DNA of 64,000 nt from Panonychus citri (taxonomy: Eukaryota; Arthropoda; Arachnida; Trombidiformes; Tetranychidae). Both the position numbers and the translations under genes were made by a program. The notes beneath the pieces are model-generated. The model was given only the letters and a program-made list of their open reading frames with translations. It was not told where the DNA came from and made no database searches. Where the stretch lies: the NCBI RefSeq assembly GCF_014898815.1, contig NW_026515508.1:177571-241570 (forward strand), given 5' to 3'. This document shows, one piece after another, positions 1 to 10,588 of the stretch (position 1 is the first letter of the stretch; each line of letters starts with the position of its first letter).

Positions 1-3000
1 CGGACAATCGAATCAATTAGGAAGAAACAAATACAATTATCTCGATAGAGGTTAACAAAAATGATAAACAATAACTAGTTTACCAATCAAATTTTAAACG
101 AAGTTGACCAAATGACGAAAGTGATAAACAATAACTAGTTTACCAATCAAATTTTAAACGAAGTTGACCAAATGACGAAAGTGATAAACAATAACTAGTT
201 TACCAATCAAATTTTAAACGAAGTTGACCAAATGACGAAAGTGATAATTAATAACGAAATTATCAAACAAATTTAACCAAATGTTGAATCGAGATTTTCC
301 AATTGACGAAGATGATAATTAATAACGAAATTATCAAACAAATTTACCAAATGTTAGATTAAAATTTTCCAGTTGACGAAGATGATAATTAATAACTAAA
401 TTATCAAACAAATTTAACCAAATTTTGAATTGAAATTTTTCAATTGACGAAGATGATAATTAATAACTAAATTATCAATCGAATTTTAACCAAATGTTGA
501 ACGAAATTTATCAAATGACGAAGATGATAATTAATAACTAAATTATCAAACAAATTTTAAACGATGTTGACCAAATGACGAAAGTGATAAACAATAACTA
601 GTTTGCCAGACGAAGTTAAACGGGATTGACCAATGACGAAGGTGATAAACTCAAACGACACAATATTTCTATTTATCAGATAAAACTAAAAACAAAATCT
701 CAGCTTGTTGATAAAACTTCGCCAACAATAAGCAGGAAAGTTCTAAAATCAAAGATAATTTCAAGTTTTTCTATTTCAAAAGTAAAGGTTAATTATCGAT
801 TCACGTTTAGCGCAAAATGGCCAAGACTATTTTTCACAATATAAAATCAAACTTGAAATGTAAAGATGCAAGAAATCAGCTCACTTCAACTAAACCGGTT
901 TATTGACAAGGAAGAAACTCGTTATCATTAGATTCATTTTGAAGCTAACAGCAATTAAAAGAATCACAATCAGGAATCGATTTTTTTAGGTGAACAAAGA
1001 AACGATTTTTTTGTTATTAGCAGTTTCTATTACTTACGATCTTTTAAATATGAAAATTTACTAAACATTAGGTAGCTTATTCTATTTAATCAAATATGAG
1101 CGAAAGAGGGAAAGTTAAACTTCAACTTAGAATTTACCATTTGTTTCTTTCGAGACTAATTGACAGAAAATAACGAATCCGGTCACAAACAATATGAACC
1201 TATCTGATGCTTGTAACAACCAAATTAGAAAGAACGAAAAAAAAAGATCAAATACTAAGTACAATATCTAATTGAACATGAATGAAACAAACAGGAGGTC
1301 GTGAAACAAAAATAATAATTACATATCGATGTGTTCACCTTTCACTGGTTAGAATATATATAAAAAATGCACATACAAAAAAAAGTTAGACGCAAACTTA
1401 ACTGGACACAGATCACGTCAAAAGGGTCACCATTGAAACGAAACGGAAACATATTAATCTTTAAGTTTTCTACGAGTTTCGTCACAAGAATTTTATCAAA
1501 ACAAAACAATAGAAATTGATGAACAATTTATTTAATCAATATTAATATTAATAATTAAGAAATAAGCAAACTCGGAAGAATTGAGCACCATCAAGTTAAC
1601 TCAACTAATCAAAATGGCGGAGAGAAAAGATGAAGAGAGAAAGGAAACATTGTAGGGGAAGATAGTAGATCTGGCCAGGTACTAAACCAGTTTCAGTACC
1701 TGGCCAAAGTTGTTATTACAAAAGAAAAGAGAGAGAGAAACAACTTTTACTCTCATTTTTTTCTCTTCTTCTTTTCTCTCTTCATCATTATCATGAAAAG
1801 AAGGCAAGAGAGAGAAAAAAAAGAGAGAAGCAAAGAAAAGAAAAAGTTTTCTTTTCTTTTCTTTCTCTTTTAAATATCATTCTTTTCACTCCCAGAGAGA
1901 ATTGCATGTTTAACCTTACCTCCCTGTTCCAAGGTGGAAGTAGGAGAGAATAGAAAACGAAAGAAAAAAAGAGAATAATAATACCTCATCATCTATTTGC
2001 TTCGAGGCTTTTTCTTGCTTACGCCGCGATCATCATTATCGTCATCATCATATTTCCACTCTGCGAGTTTTTCTTATGGAGTGAGAATATTTTTTTTTCT
2101 CTTCCTTTCATTTTCCACTTAATGCAAATTCGATAAAAAATTTACCTTTTTCTTCATTGATATTATCACTTTATCAACACCAATTGGGTATTTTTCTTAC
2201 ACACCATGAAATTGGCTTAAATATACACATGATTTAGTATTTCAGTTGATTGTGAAACTTTTTCGAGCGGAAAACAAAAAGTTCTGGCTCAAATTCAAGA
2301 TTTACTTTTACATATTATTGGCATATCAATATGATATTATCAAAATTTTCTCATCAAAGTTAATGGTTATTCATTAATACTTGGGAAGTAAAAATGTTTT
2401 CACTACAAATGATGTTAATCATATTAAAATAAAACCTCATCATGAATTTACCATGAAAATGTAGCTGATTTGAAAGTCTTGTAAGTTTTTGATGAGAAAC
2501 ATTGATTTATATTTTATACTCAACGAAAAACGAAGATGATATCTTCCATTAGTTTAACTGAAAGTTATCATGAAAGTTTCATGATTAATCATCAATAATA
2601 GAGAGATGATCGAGATAAAATTGTTAAACTGAAATGATTTCTTAAGGAAAATGTGAATGTAATCACATCAGAAACAGTGATGATGACGATTCCTATGGAA
2701 AAGATATTTATTCAAATATATTACATAGGAACAATTTTGTCACATGGATGAAAACATTAACATTTACACCATGATAAAGTTTAGAAAGGGAGATGATGAT
2801 GATGATGATGGAAGTGAAAATCAATACGAAGTATCAACTTTTAACTTAAACATCATTAACGAGAGTGGGAAGAGGAGATGAGGTGGGGTGGGTGAAGAAA
2901 ATGTTTCTTCCTTTTTACATTATTTTCTTCCGTTTACTTAGCATTCCAATGGTAATAATTCATAATGATGAGAACATTTTACTTGTAATATTATATATTT

Positions 3001-5250
3001 TTTCCTCTTTCTCTCTCTCTCTAATAAATAATTTCAAAAGAAAAAAATTCTTAAACTGATAATGAATTTCTCCTGGTTAATTTGATATTGACTTGCGATT
3101 GTTGATTAACATGATGCTTCAAGACATTGTTATTTTCCATGGAGTGTGCATGATAAATTCTGAATAATGCTGAATAAGAATCAATGAGAAAGAGAAAAAG
3201 TTTCTCTCTCTTTCGTTTCTAGTTCGAGATTAAAAATGCCTGCAAGCTCGTAATCTCTTGATATCGAATACTTTTTTTCTGTTCATTTTCTTATTACATG
3301 GTAATATTTCAAGTTCTAAGAACTTTTTTTCTCTACTTTTCTAATCCTTAATAATAAATAATGTTAATAATGATATTTTTTTCTCAGGTAATTCATTGAA
3401 TCCTCATTACTCTCGATATACACTGGAAATAAACCTGTAATAAAATGATATCATTTTGCATATACGTAATTTTGTTTCATACTCTGAATTAAATCCTATT
3501 AAATCCGATTATTAATTCACCTTTAGAATCTGAATATCAACTAGAATCAGATTGGAAATTGTTCATTTTTCGAATTAGTTTTAATCCTTAATAATTTTCT
3601 CCTATCTCTCTTTCTCTTTTTCATGATAATTAAACCAGTTGAATGTGGATCATTTTGATAGAAGTCAATTAAAAATTCATGACAAGATTATCATGATTAA
3701 TATCCAAAGATTGTGAGCCCATTAAACAGTTTCAACTGGAATTCATTGCATTTCCTTCAGTATTATACAAGAGATAATTTTAATAACTTTTTGACAATTT
3801 CGCTTTCTCAGTTCTCTCGTTTAAATGACAATATTATTATTATTTCATAGATGTAATTGTGTATATTCAATGATTGATTCAATGAAAATGATATTCAGAA
3901 ATAAACAACATCCATGATAAAGAGATATATTTATCAGGCAAAAAGTTCTGACATTTTTAATGTTAGTCTTTTATGCTATGGAATCAATATCTCTGTATTT
4001 ATCATCTCTCTCTCTCTCTCTCTCTTGACTCCACTATTATCATTATATATTAATATCATTCTCATCTTCATCACTTTGAATACTACAAAGAAATGATTTC
4101 AAGAAAAATGCAAAAGGAATAGAAAATTTTTTCTTCTTTCTCAAATTGATTCCATTAAAAAAGGAAAACTGTAAACTTCAAGGAAAATGAATTTAAATCA
4201 ATATATATAACCAATCATTATCATGATAGAATAATAATAAAAATAATAATATATATCATGTATATTGAATCAGAATTCATTGAGATTGTTGAGCCACAAA
4301 ACAGATTTATATCAATTCTGAAGGAATAAGAAACTCGCCAACTAACATTAACTATCACTTCCCAAGTTTAACTATGTTTCTAACTAAGGACGATGTTATC
4401 ACCATGTAAATATTTGACTAACCAATAAAAAGAAAATAATAAATGAAAATACATGATATATATAAGATGATATTGTTTTCCATCAACGTACATATATACA
4501 AGAGTATTCATCATTTAATTTGAAACCTCGATAATTTAATTTAAGGCTTTAACTTGGTTAGGATATTCTTTTTCTCTACAATTCTGACAAAGGGAATGCT
4601 AATATTTTCTCCTCTCTCTAATATAAAAGTGTATATTGTACATTCATATTCATGAGAAAATAAAGATTTCTTCGTCTTCCATTTTCATCATAATGATTAT
4701 TATTGCATGAAGATGATGATGATATGTTTATTGTTAGCATTTTTGGTTAGAGGAAAATGTTGGAAGAGAAATTTTTTTTTATTATTTATACTTTTTATCA
4801 CTTGCACTAGTTTATTATTTATCAGAATCTTTATCATCCTTTTTTTCCTGATACTCATCACATGAATACTACTACAAGTGGGTTAAGTGAGTGGGTGGTA
4901 TGCACATAGAGGGTGGTGGGTATGCAAATGAAGTGGGTAAATCTTTGAAAGAGGCAAATTATATTTTTTTAATACCCTCTTTTTAGTAACCATTTATCAA
5001 CTTTTTTTCTGGATGATAAGATAAACAAACTACTTCATTTACATACTGTAATCATATCTACCTTATGAGTAAGTTGATGTTGACATTTTTTCCTGACAAT
5101 TTCCATCTTCAAAGAGAAATGTTGTTTACAGTTTTACCTGTTAAATGTTGGTCATTTTTTTTTTCTCACGTCAGATTCAATCAGAATATTCTAAAAATAA
5201 TACTAATACCATTATTCTATTTCTCTTTTTGTCAACATTTTTCTCTACAG
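1..5250. other. non-coding host DNA left of first recognised kinase exon
   Basis: AT-rich DNA with no ORF that looks like a protein. It starts with a tandem repeat, followed by unique AT-rich sequence, purine/pyrimidine tracts near 1725-1990 and ATC/ATG-type simple sequence. Because the exon at 5251 begins inside an SH2 domain, at least its right part must be an intron of the kinase gene. I looked for the missing first half of the SH2 domain (a tryptophan-led start) and did not find it here. Confidence 0.6.
61..615. repeat. 60-70 bp tandem repeat array
   Basis: Three near-identical 60-bp units start at 61, 121 and 181, differing only in the first base. They are followed by about five diverged units of 60-70 bp that keep the gatgataattaataac and gttgaccaaatgacgaa blocks. 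The array decays after about 615. It is a minisatellite with no coding potential. Confidence 0.9.
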
Positions 5251-5386
5251 AATTCGAGAAAGGGATCAATCAAGTTACGCCTTATGTGTTAGCCATGAAG
5301 GTACAGCTAAACATTATCGAATTGATATTCTTGCCTCAGGAGAACTGGCTATTCAGGATGGACACAAGTTTCCATCAATAATGTCG
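5251..5386 (+). CDS. SYK/Shark-family tyrosine kinase, exon encoding second half of an SH2 domain (partial gene)
   Basis: The acceptor ttctctacag ends at 5250 and the donor gtaagt starts at 5387. The first base completes a codon from an earlier, unseen exon. The 45 residues begin with Ile-Arg, where Arg is the phosphotyrosine-binding Arg of the FLVR motif. They continue through HYRIDI and end in FPSIMS, the usual SH2 order of strands C and D and the FxSL-type turn. The next exon follows in phase 0. SH2 domains dock the kinase on tyrosine-phosphorylated partners at the membrane. This is the first exon of the gene that I can recognise; the first half of the SH2 domain and anything before it (a first SH2, or the ankyrin repeats expected for Shark) are not seen in the window. 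Confidence 0.85.
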
Positions 5387-5497
5387 GTAAGTATTAATAA
5401 CATAAAATATAAAATTAGAGTAACACAAATATTACACGATTCAAATTCTTATTACAATTTGATATTAATTATCAATTCTCTTGTTCCTCTTCTCAAG

Positions 5498-6365
5498 CTG
5501 GTCAGTCATTATACTGTTTTCACCGATGGCCTATGGACTTCATTAGGTGAACCCTGTCCACATTTGATGATAACCAATAACTGTGCTTACATTAATCCAA
5601 ACAATAATAATAATCTTAATCCAGTTAATCAGATAACAAGTGAACTTATTTTAACAAACAACAACAATGATAATGAAAATAGTAATAATAATAATACCCT
5701 TAGGCATCAACAACATTTAACCGTAACTAATAATAACAATAATAACAACATAATGAGTGGAGTGCTAACCTGTAGGCGTAATCATACCCACCTACAACAT
5801 CAACACCATCAGCAACAATATCAATTACAACAATCAGCATCTCAGCAACAATCAACTAATTATCGATCCATATCAACTGAACGTTCCCGTAATCTAATTA
5901 ATAGTAATCATAATAATAGTTCAATGAGAATGCGGAATAATTTAACAGCATCTTCATCATCAACATCAACCCACTCACATCCAACCTCATCCTCTTCTCA
6001 TCACCATTCAAGTGTTAAATTAAAAGATTGGTTATCAACAATTAACCATAAATGGAGCCAACTAATTTCAGCGGTTACACCTAAAAATGATCTATCCAAT
6101 TCAGTTAATCATAATAATAGTCATGGTCATCAATTAAGTGTAAATAGGTTAGCCCGTCGTGGTCATCATTTCTCAACCTTACCTCGTAATCATTTTCTTA
6201 ATCAAAATAATCATCTTTCCCATCATTTTAATTCAACTTCACAACAACATCATCATCTTAATCATCTTCAACAATCCCAGCATCATCCGAATAACCAACG
6301 ATTACATGATTATCAACAGCAATCATTTAACCATCAGCAATCACTTTATGATTTTGCCAATAACG
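5498..6365 (+). CDS. SYK/Shark-family tyrosine kinase, exon: end of SH2 plus start of N/H/Q-rich linker
   Basis: The acceptor ctcaag ends at 5497 and the donor gtaagt starts at 6366. The exon opens with LVSHYTVFTDGLWTSLGEPCP, the classic C-terminal end of an SH2 domain in which a (V/S)xHY helix is followed by the DGL strand. The remaining roughly 265 residues are low-complexity linker, dominated by Asn, His, Gln and Ser runs with few aromatic residues. A short more ordered island (LKDWLSTINHKWSQLISAV) sits near its middle. It ends with one base of a Gly codon that joins the exon at 31019, so this exon abuts the 24.6-kb intron containing the mobile elements. Confidence 0.85.
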
Positions 6366-7318
6366 GTAAGTCATCATTGTTTAGATAATTAAGACAATTA
6401 ATTGACTTTATATGTAAACAATTTGCGAAAACAATTGAATATCCAAAAGTAACCAAGCTCATACTCATGGAGTATAACAATTATATAACAACCTGTTGTT
6501 ATGTCAACTGAGCATGAGATGAAAATCAAAAGAGTCTGAATTCAATCAAATATTCAGGCTTCAAGGTAGTTCTGGATTTATCTCTCTCTTTATCTTCCTT
6601 ACTCCGTTTTTATGGTGTAAACATGAAGTATAACCAGACAAATTTTCTCAGGTAACGAGCCATTCATTATGACTCTGATTCAAAACTGTAACTCAATTAC
6701 AATTCTGTTATAAATTATCTCCCTTATTATTCTGGTTGAGGTGAAATGTGATAACAATCAAGGGAATTAACTCTTGATTGATGCAACTCCCCGTCGGTAT
6801 ATACTCACCTTTCTTTTTCCTAAACATGTATATTACTTGCATATTACACTTACTACTTCTTGTACATCTTCACTCTCAACTCATTCAGTCTGAGGACAAT
6901 TTAACAAGTGTGTAGGGATCATCTTAATTAAATTACACTCATTATCTTTATTTCATCATCTGATTCACTCTATTTTTCTTTTCTTTCATATTGACTATGG
7001 AGTGGAAACTTGAAGCATCTTATCATCATCTCAAGAATGTTTTTCTTGAAGAATCTTATTTGCTTCTTCTTTACCACTCATCATCCATCTATCTTCTTTT
7101 TTTTTCTTATTCGTTTTTGCTTTCAAGTTTTTTCCAACATTTCTTTTATTTTAAAATGAAAAGATAAAAAAGAGCTACTAATCTTCTCTGTATGATATTC
7201 TACAATGTTAGACTTTTAAAAACGCTAAATTACTAGTTGATGCAAAGCCAGATCATGATAACGATTGCACTGTCATGAATCTGATGCTCGCATTGATTTT
7301 GTCTAAAAGAACTTTTTT

Positions 7319-7324
7319 GTTCAC
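7319..7324. repeat. left target-site duplication GTTCAC
   Basis: GTTCAC immediately before the AGTAGTG terminus is identical to GTTCAC at 10583-10588 immediately after the other terminus. A 6-bp duplication is the length made by Polinton/Maverick integrases. Confidence 0.85.
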
Positions 7325-7465
7325 AGTAGTGAAGAATACGGATGATGCACCCGGAAGCTGATTTATCTCCCGAAAGTGGGAGAAACTGAGCAAAGTGGGT
7401 GGAAGTAACTTCCGGGTGCATCATCCGGTGGGAACAATTTTTACCCGATTTGGGTGAAATTTTTC
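7325..7465 (+). repeat. left terminal inverted repeat with internal hairpin
   Basis: Matches the reverse complement of 10404-10582, apart from a 38-bp segment present only in the right copy. Inside it, 7339-7357 and 7409-7427 are perfect 19-bp inverted arms (CGGATGATGCACCCGGAAG), so a single strand could fold into a stem with a 51-nt loop. Confidence 0.9.
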
Positions 7466-7572
7466 GCTTAATAAAGTACCTATTAAACGGAAGTTCCAGT
7501 AGAAAGAATTAAACTGTATTTTTAACAGGTTTTTGAATAAAAGGGAAGTGATGAAAGGTTAGAAAGACAGTT

Positions 7573-7683
7573 ATGATGGATCTTTTGCTTACGTTGGTGA
7601 TTATTGTGGTTGTATTAGTTCTTTTATTGTGTCAGGTTTTTTATTTGGATAATTTAAAGTATGGAAATATTACCCTTGCCTAA
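7573..7683 (+). CDS. small single-helix membrane peptide, 36 aa
   Basis: Open from ATG at 7573 (or 7576) to TAA at 7681-7683. After Met-Met-Asp comes an uninterrupted hydrophobic stretch of Leu, Val and Ile about 17 residues long ending at Cys-Gln, then a short polar tail (YLDNLKYGN). That is the look of a single-pass membrane peptide. It lies just inside the left TIR of the small element and ends where the TBP-like remnant begins. Such a short hydrophobic ORF can arise by chance, so coding status is unproven. Confidence 0.35.
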   Translation: MMDLLLTLVIIVVVLVLLLCQVFYLDNLKYGNITLA

Positions 7684-7884
7684 GTATGCGATTGTTACTA
7701 TTGTTTCATTATGGAATATGGATCCGGTTGTTATAAATGTGGACGGAAGAGATTTAATGCTGAAGTTGTACGTAGGAAAGAAGGAGTTTTCTTGGTTTTT
7801 GCATCTGGTAAAGTAACAGCAACGGGTTTTACTTATGTATCAACAGCGGGAGCTGTCTTACAAGAAGTATATCTGGTGAAATGA
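7682..7884 (+). pseudogene. TBP-like pseudogene fragment, first TBP repeat
   Basis: Translation from 7682 gives KYAIVTIVSLWNMD, which matches the opening strand of a TBP repeat (compare NMVVTYSLPFD in the intact copy at 16022-16540). A frame change and a small deletion follow. In the new frame KRFNAEVV, then VFLVFASGKVTATGF, reproduce the DNA-contacting strands of repeat 1, including the two Phe at the intercalating positions. TGA at 7882-7884 stops it early. It is broken, so presumably inactive. Confidence 0.75.
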
Positions 7885-8030
7885 ATATTAGTTTAGAGTA
7901 GAGAGTTGGGAACTTGAACGTTGATTTGATATAATTTTTATTAACTTTACTAATTACGTTATCAAGTCGTGTACATTTGTATTGATGAATTACAACAAAA
8001 AAGAAAAGAGAAAGAGAAAGAGAAAAGGAA

Positions 8031-8080
8031 GAGAGAGGAAGAGAGAGGAAGAGAGAGGAAGAGAGAGGAAGAGAGAGAAG
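8031..8080. repeat. 10-bp GAGAGAGGAA minisatellite
   Basis: Five tandem copies of gagagaggaa inside a longer purine tract from about 7995 to 8216. It lies between the two TBP-like blocks and may have expanded there and split them. Confidence 0.85.
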
Positions 8081-8441
8081 TTAGTCACTGAGACCGGAAC
8101 TTCTCTGGTAAAGGGTATGGTGAGAACTGAGGGTTATTTTTCTCTTTCTCCGGGTTTTATTTTATAGTTGAGGGAGAAAGAGAAGAAAGAGAATGAGAAG
8201 AAAGAGAAAAAGAAAGAGAGATTATGTGATTAATTAATCTTAATTCCAAATCTAACTTAATAATTATCTAAAAGTTTCATCTTCATTATCATGATGAAAG
8301 TGGGATTAACCTTTCAGTTAATACTTTTAATTAATCCTCACCCGCAGACTAGATATAAGTAATCCATAATTAATCTCAATCTCTAATTTAGTCTAAAGAT
8401 TATTATTTTTATGACATCCGGAAAGAACGGTATCATTTCTC

Positions 8442-8682
8442 AGAGTTGTTAATATAACTGCACACAGTTTCATTAATTATTCTTTTAATACAAAAATGAT
8501 GATTGATACTTATGCGGATACAACTTATGAACCGGAAATCTATCCTGCGGTTTACATAAAGATAAATAAGGTAACTTTGATTTATTATACGACTGGGTCG
8601 TTGATTAACTGGTGCTAAAGACCAAGAACAAATTGAGTCAACATTAAGAGAGTTTACAAACCGGACGTTAACTCATGCATGA
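8442..8682 (+). pseudogene. TBP-like pseudogene fragment, second TBP repeat
   Basis: From 8442 the frame reads RVVNITAHSFINYS, like the KIVNIVATCSLGYP start of repeat 2 in the intact homologue. It continues as TYEPEIYPAVYIKI and VTLIYYTTGSLI, the TBP YEPELFPG-like and FxSGK-like strands. A one-base insertion near 8610 breaks the frame; TGAKDQEQIESTL then continues in the next frame, where TBPs have TGAK followed by a helix, ending at TGA 8680-8682. Together with the fragment ending at 7884 this is a decayed TBP gene on the + strand. Confidence 0.8.
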
Positions 8683-8686
8683 CAAG

Positions 8687-8694
8687 TATAAAAG
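8687..8694 (+). promoter_or_regulatory. TATA box upstream of the ORF at 8733
   Basis: TATAAAAG ends 38 bp before the ATG at 8733, a normal distance for a core promoter with a very short leader. It follows directly after the TBP-like remnant. Confidence 0.5.
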
Positions 8695-8732
8695 GAGAAT
8701 GAAAATGAGAGTTTGTATCATTTGAATAAAAA

Positions 8733-8954
8733 ATGTCAGTCATTACCTGTGAAGAGTTATCTGTAAGGGTTTGTCACCTATATGAACGAAGGATTGCTAT
8801 TGAAAGTGATAGAGAACCTAGAACATTGAACCGTCTAGTAAGATTAACGGGTTCTGAGTATAAGTTCTGTATTGAATATGCTGAGTATTTTGAGAAGAGA
8901 CCATCATATGTGAGATTTGATGACATTATTGTTAAAAAGGAAAGTGTTTCATAA
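8733..8954 (+). CDS. unknown 73-aa protein of small element (copy A of a related pair)
   Basis: ATG at 8733, with a TATA box at 8687. I do not recognise a family. The protein is charged and probably helical. Its segment VRLTGSEYKFCIEYAEYFEK resembles VSLSNSEINFCMAFAESFDK in the ORF at 9408, and the similarity extends back with a one-residue shift to V-I near each start, so the two appear to be tandem relatives of a domain of about 65 residues. It stops shortly before another open stretch at 9034, so it may be the N-terminal piece of a broken longer protein. Confidence 0.5.
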   Translation: MSVITCEELSVRVCHLYERRIAIESDREPRTLNRLVRLTGSEYKFCIEYAEYFEKRPSYVRFDDIIVKKESVS

Positions 8955-9033
8955 GGATGTTTGGAAAATGTTACTACCCCCTCGTGATTTTTGGACCGAT
9001 AAATGACCATTTTGTGATGCGTTGTTACATTCA

Positions 9034-9303
9034 ATGTATAATGATATGTTTCCGGTTGAACAGCTACTTGATATACATATTTTAACTAAAAAGATGTCTA
9101 AAGAAGATATCAAAGAGAGGAAGTGGCCGGAAACGGAAATAAGGGGTATCAATGTGCTTAGTGGTTTACTGCAAGGACTAAGATTACTGAAGAAACCAAC
9201 AAACCGGAAGGTGGATTATACTGCCCTGGATAAATTTACTGAAAAGAATAGGGAGCTATTCAATTCTTATGTTGAGCTCTTGTATTTAAATAGACACCAA
9301 TAA
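9034..9303 (+). CDS. unknown helical 89-aa protein of small element
   Basis: The first ATG of the open frame is at 9034 and the stop ends at 9303. The sequence is Lys/Glu-rich with amphipathic segments (VEQLLDIHILTKKMSKED, then NVLSGLLQGLRLLKKP), predicting an all-helical fold. No known motif is seen. It may be the continuation of the 8733 ORF after a frameshift, or a separate gene; the interval between them contains several stops. Confidence 0.4.
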   Translation: MYNDMFPVEQLLDIHILTKKMSKEDIKERKWPETEIRGINVLSGLLQGLRLLKKPTNRKVDYTALDKFTEKNRELFNSYVELLYLNRHQ

Positions 9304-9407
9304 ACGATTCTCGTCATTTGGAGTTTAAAATTTGAAGAGTTAACAATATTTCAAGTGAAATTAAATCGTGGACAGTTATTTCAGAACCTGATCTCATCTG
9401 TCGTTTA

Positions 9408-9656
9408 ATGTTTACCGATAATGTGAAGAGACTTGATGTCCGTGCCTTGGAAAGTTTCAAATATACTAAGTATGGTGTATCTCTGTCAAATTCAGAGATT
9501 AATTTTTGTATGGCTTTTGCTGAGTCATTCGATAAAGTACAAATATCTGTCTGTTTCTACAAACTTACTGCGGAAAAGAAGAGTCATAAATCATTCTTTG
9601 TACAAAAGTTGCATAAACCTGGATGTGAAACGCCTGTTGAATTTTGTTTAGTTTAA
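9408..9656 (+). CDS. unknown 82-aa protein of small element (copy B of a related pair)
   Basis: ATG at 9408. The frame is open further upstream to about 9336, and that extension (SWTVISEPDLICRL) also aligns with copy A at 8733, so the functional start may have been lost or may use another codon. The shared segment around NFCMAFAESFDK places it in the same unnamed family as copy A. The C-terminal tail is Lys/His-rich. It overlaps nothing and precedes the coiled-coil ORF at 9683. Confidence 0.45.
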   Translation: MFTDNVKRLDVRALESFKYTKYGVSLSNSEINFCMAFAESFDKVQISVCFYKLTAEKKSHKSFFVQKLHKPGCETPVEFCLV

Positions 9657-9682
9657 TTTGGTTAATTGATGATGTCGAGGAA

Positions 9683-10168
9683 ATGGAGATTGAGTTGGGT
9701 GTTCCTTCACCGCCACCTCCATCACCAGTTCCACCTACTTCATCATCATCACCATCGTCCCTTGGTGATCTCTCTATTCTCTCAAATTCATCAGTTAATC
9801 AACAGATGGAAACCATTAGTGCAACTTCAACACATATTAACTCCATACTCACCATCCTCGCCCAGGACAACAAGTCCATTAACGAAAAACTTGATTTGTT
9901 GGACTTGAGAGTTCGGGACAATGTGGACATATCGGAGGTATGCATTGAAGAATGCCAAGATATTACCCGCCGGCAACGAGTTCAACATTTGGCTCTGGTC
10001 GAATTTATCAATGAAATTCGCGAGGAAATGACCAATCGGGCACAATTTGCATTAGAAAGAAACCGGGATGAATTTTCTTCTTTAAAAGAATTAATTGTTA
10101 CATTCGACCGCTGTAATGATTATTTATTGAAAGAATTAAACCGATTGGCCGGTCATCCAAATATTTAA
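9683..10168 (+). CDS. Pro-rich, coiled-coil protein of small element, 161 aa
   Basis: Start chosen at the first ATG, 9683; the frame is open a little further upstream. Residues about 7-17 are a Pro/Ser block (VPSPPPPSPVPP), followed by a Ser-rich stretch. From about residue 45 to the end it is a continuous helical, charged, heptad-like region (INEKLDLLDLRVRDNVDI, then EFINEIREEMTNRAQFALE), i.e. a likely coiled coil for oligomerisation. No family is recognised. It is the longest intact ORF of the small element and the last one before the right TIR. Confidence 0.65.
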   Translation: MEIELGVPSPPPPSPVPPTSSSSPSSLGDLSILSNSSVNQQMETISATSTHINSILTILAQDNKSINEKLDLLDLRVRDNVDISEVCIEECQDITRRQRVQHLALVEFINEIREEMTNRAQFALERNRDEFSSLKELIVTFDRCNDYLLKELNRLAGHPNI

Positions 10169-10403
10169 TCAAATCTTTGGTTTTGCAATGCAACTTGCTC
10201 AATTACTATTTAAGTCATACCTTTAATTGCACATTAAAAAAATTTGTAATTGAATTTAAAAATTGCATCAGTAAAAAATAAGATTTACTAAATGTAAACG
10301 TTTAAAAATTACTCATTTCGGTGAAACAAAAGAAGAAAAAATTTAACAGAAAAAGTTGCGAAAAGAAAGAGAAAAAATTTCACTTTAATTGGGTTAAAAT
10401 CAG

Positions 10404-10582
10404 CAAAAATTTCACCCAAATCGGGTTTGAATTATTCCCACCGGATGAGGCACCCGGAAGCTACTTCCACCCACTGGCCGAAGTTCCCACCGGAGGTATC
10501 TCTCCCACCCACTTTGCTCTGTTTCTCCCACTTCCGGGAGATAAATTAGCTTCCGGGTGCATCATCCGTATTCTGCACTACT
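10404..10582 (-). repeat. right terminal inverted repeat with internal hairpin
   Basis: Inverted copy of 7325-7465 with an extra 38 bp. Internal arms 10442-10460 and 10550-10568 pair with one mismatch, giving the same kind of hairpin as on the left. The terminus ...CACTACT is followed by the GTTCAC duplication. Confidence 0.9.
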
Positions 10583-10588
10583 GTTCAC
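10583..10588. repeat. right target-site duplication GTTCAC
   Basis: Exact copy of 7319-7324, placed immediately outside the right terminus. Confidence 0.85.

Larger units (their letters stand above)
7325..10582. mobile_element. 3.26-kb Polinton-like element, small, with TBP remnant and hairpin TIRs
   Basis: Both ends are inverted copies that start AGTAGTG, flanked by a perfect 6-bp duplication. The terminus AGTAGT is shared with the large Polinton at 14679-30337. There is no polymerase, integrase or capsid gene inside, so it would have to be moved by proteins of a relative. The cargo is a small membrane peptide ORF, broken TBP-like sequence in two blocks, two related short ORFs, a helical ORF and a Pro-rich coiled-coil ORF, all on the + strand. 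It could be a deletion derivative of a larger Polinton or a satellite-like element; the TIRs show the termini are real. Confidence 0.8.

Noticed and set aside
61..615. Tandem repeats at the left edge considered as a CRISPR array or viral origin
   Set aside because: Units are contiguous with no spacers, in eukaryotic non-coding DNA, with no neighbouring genes of that kind.
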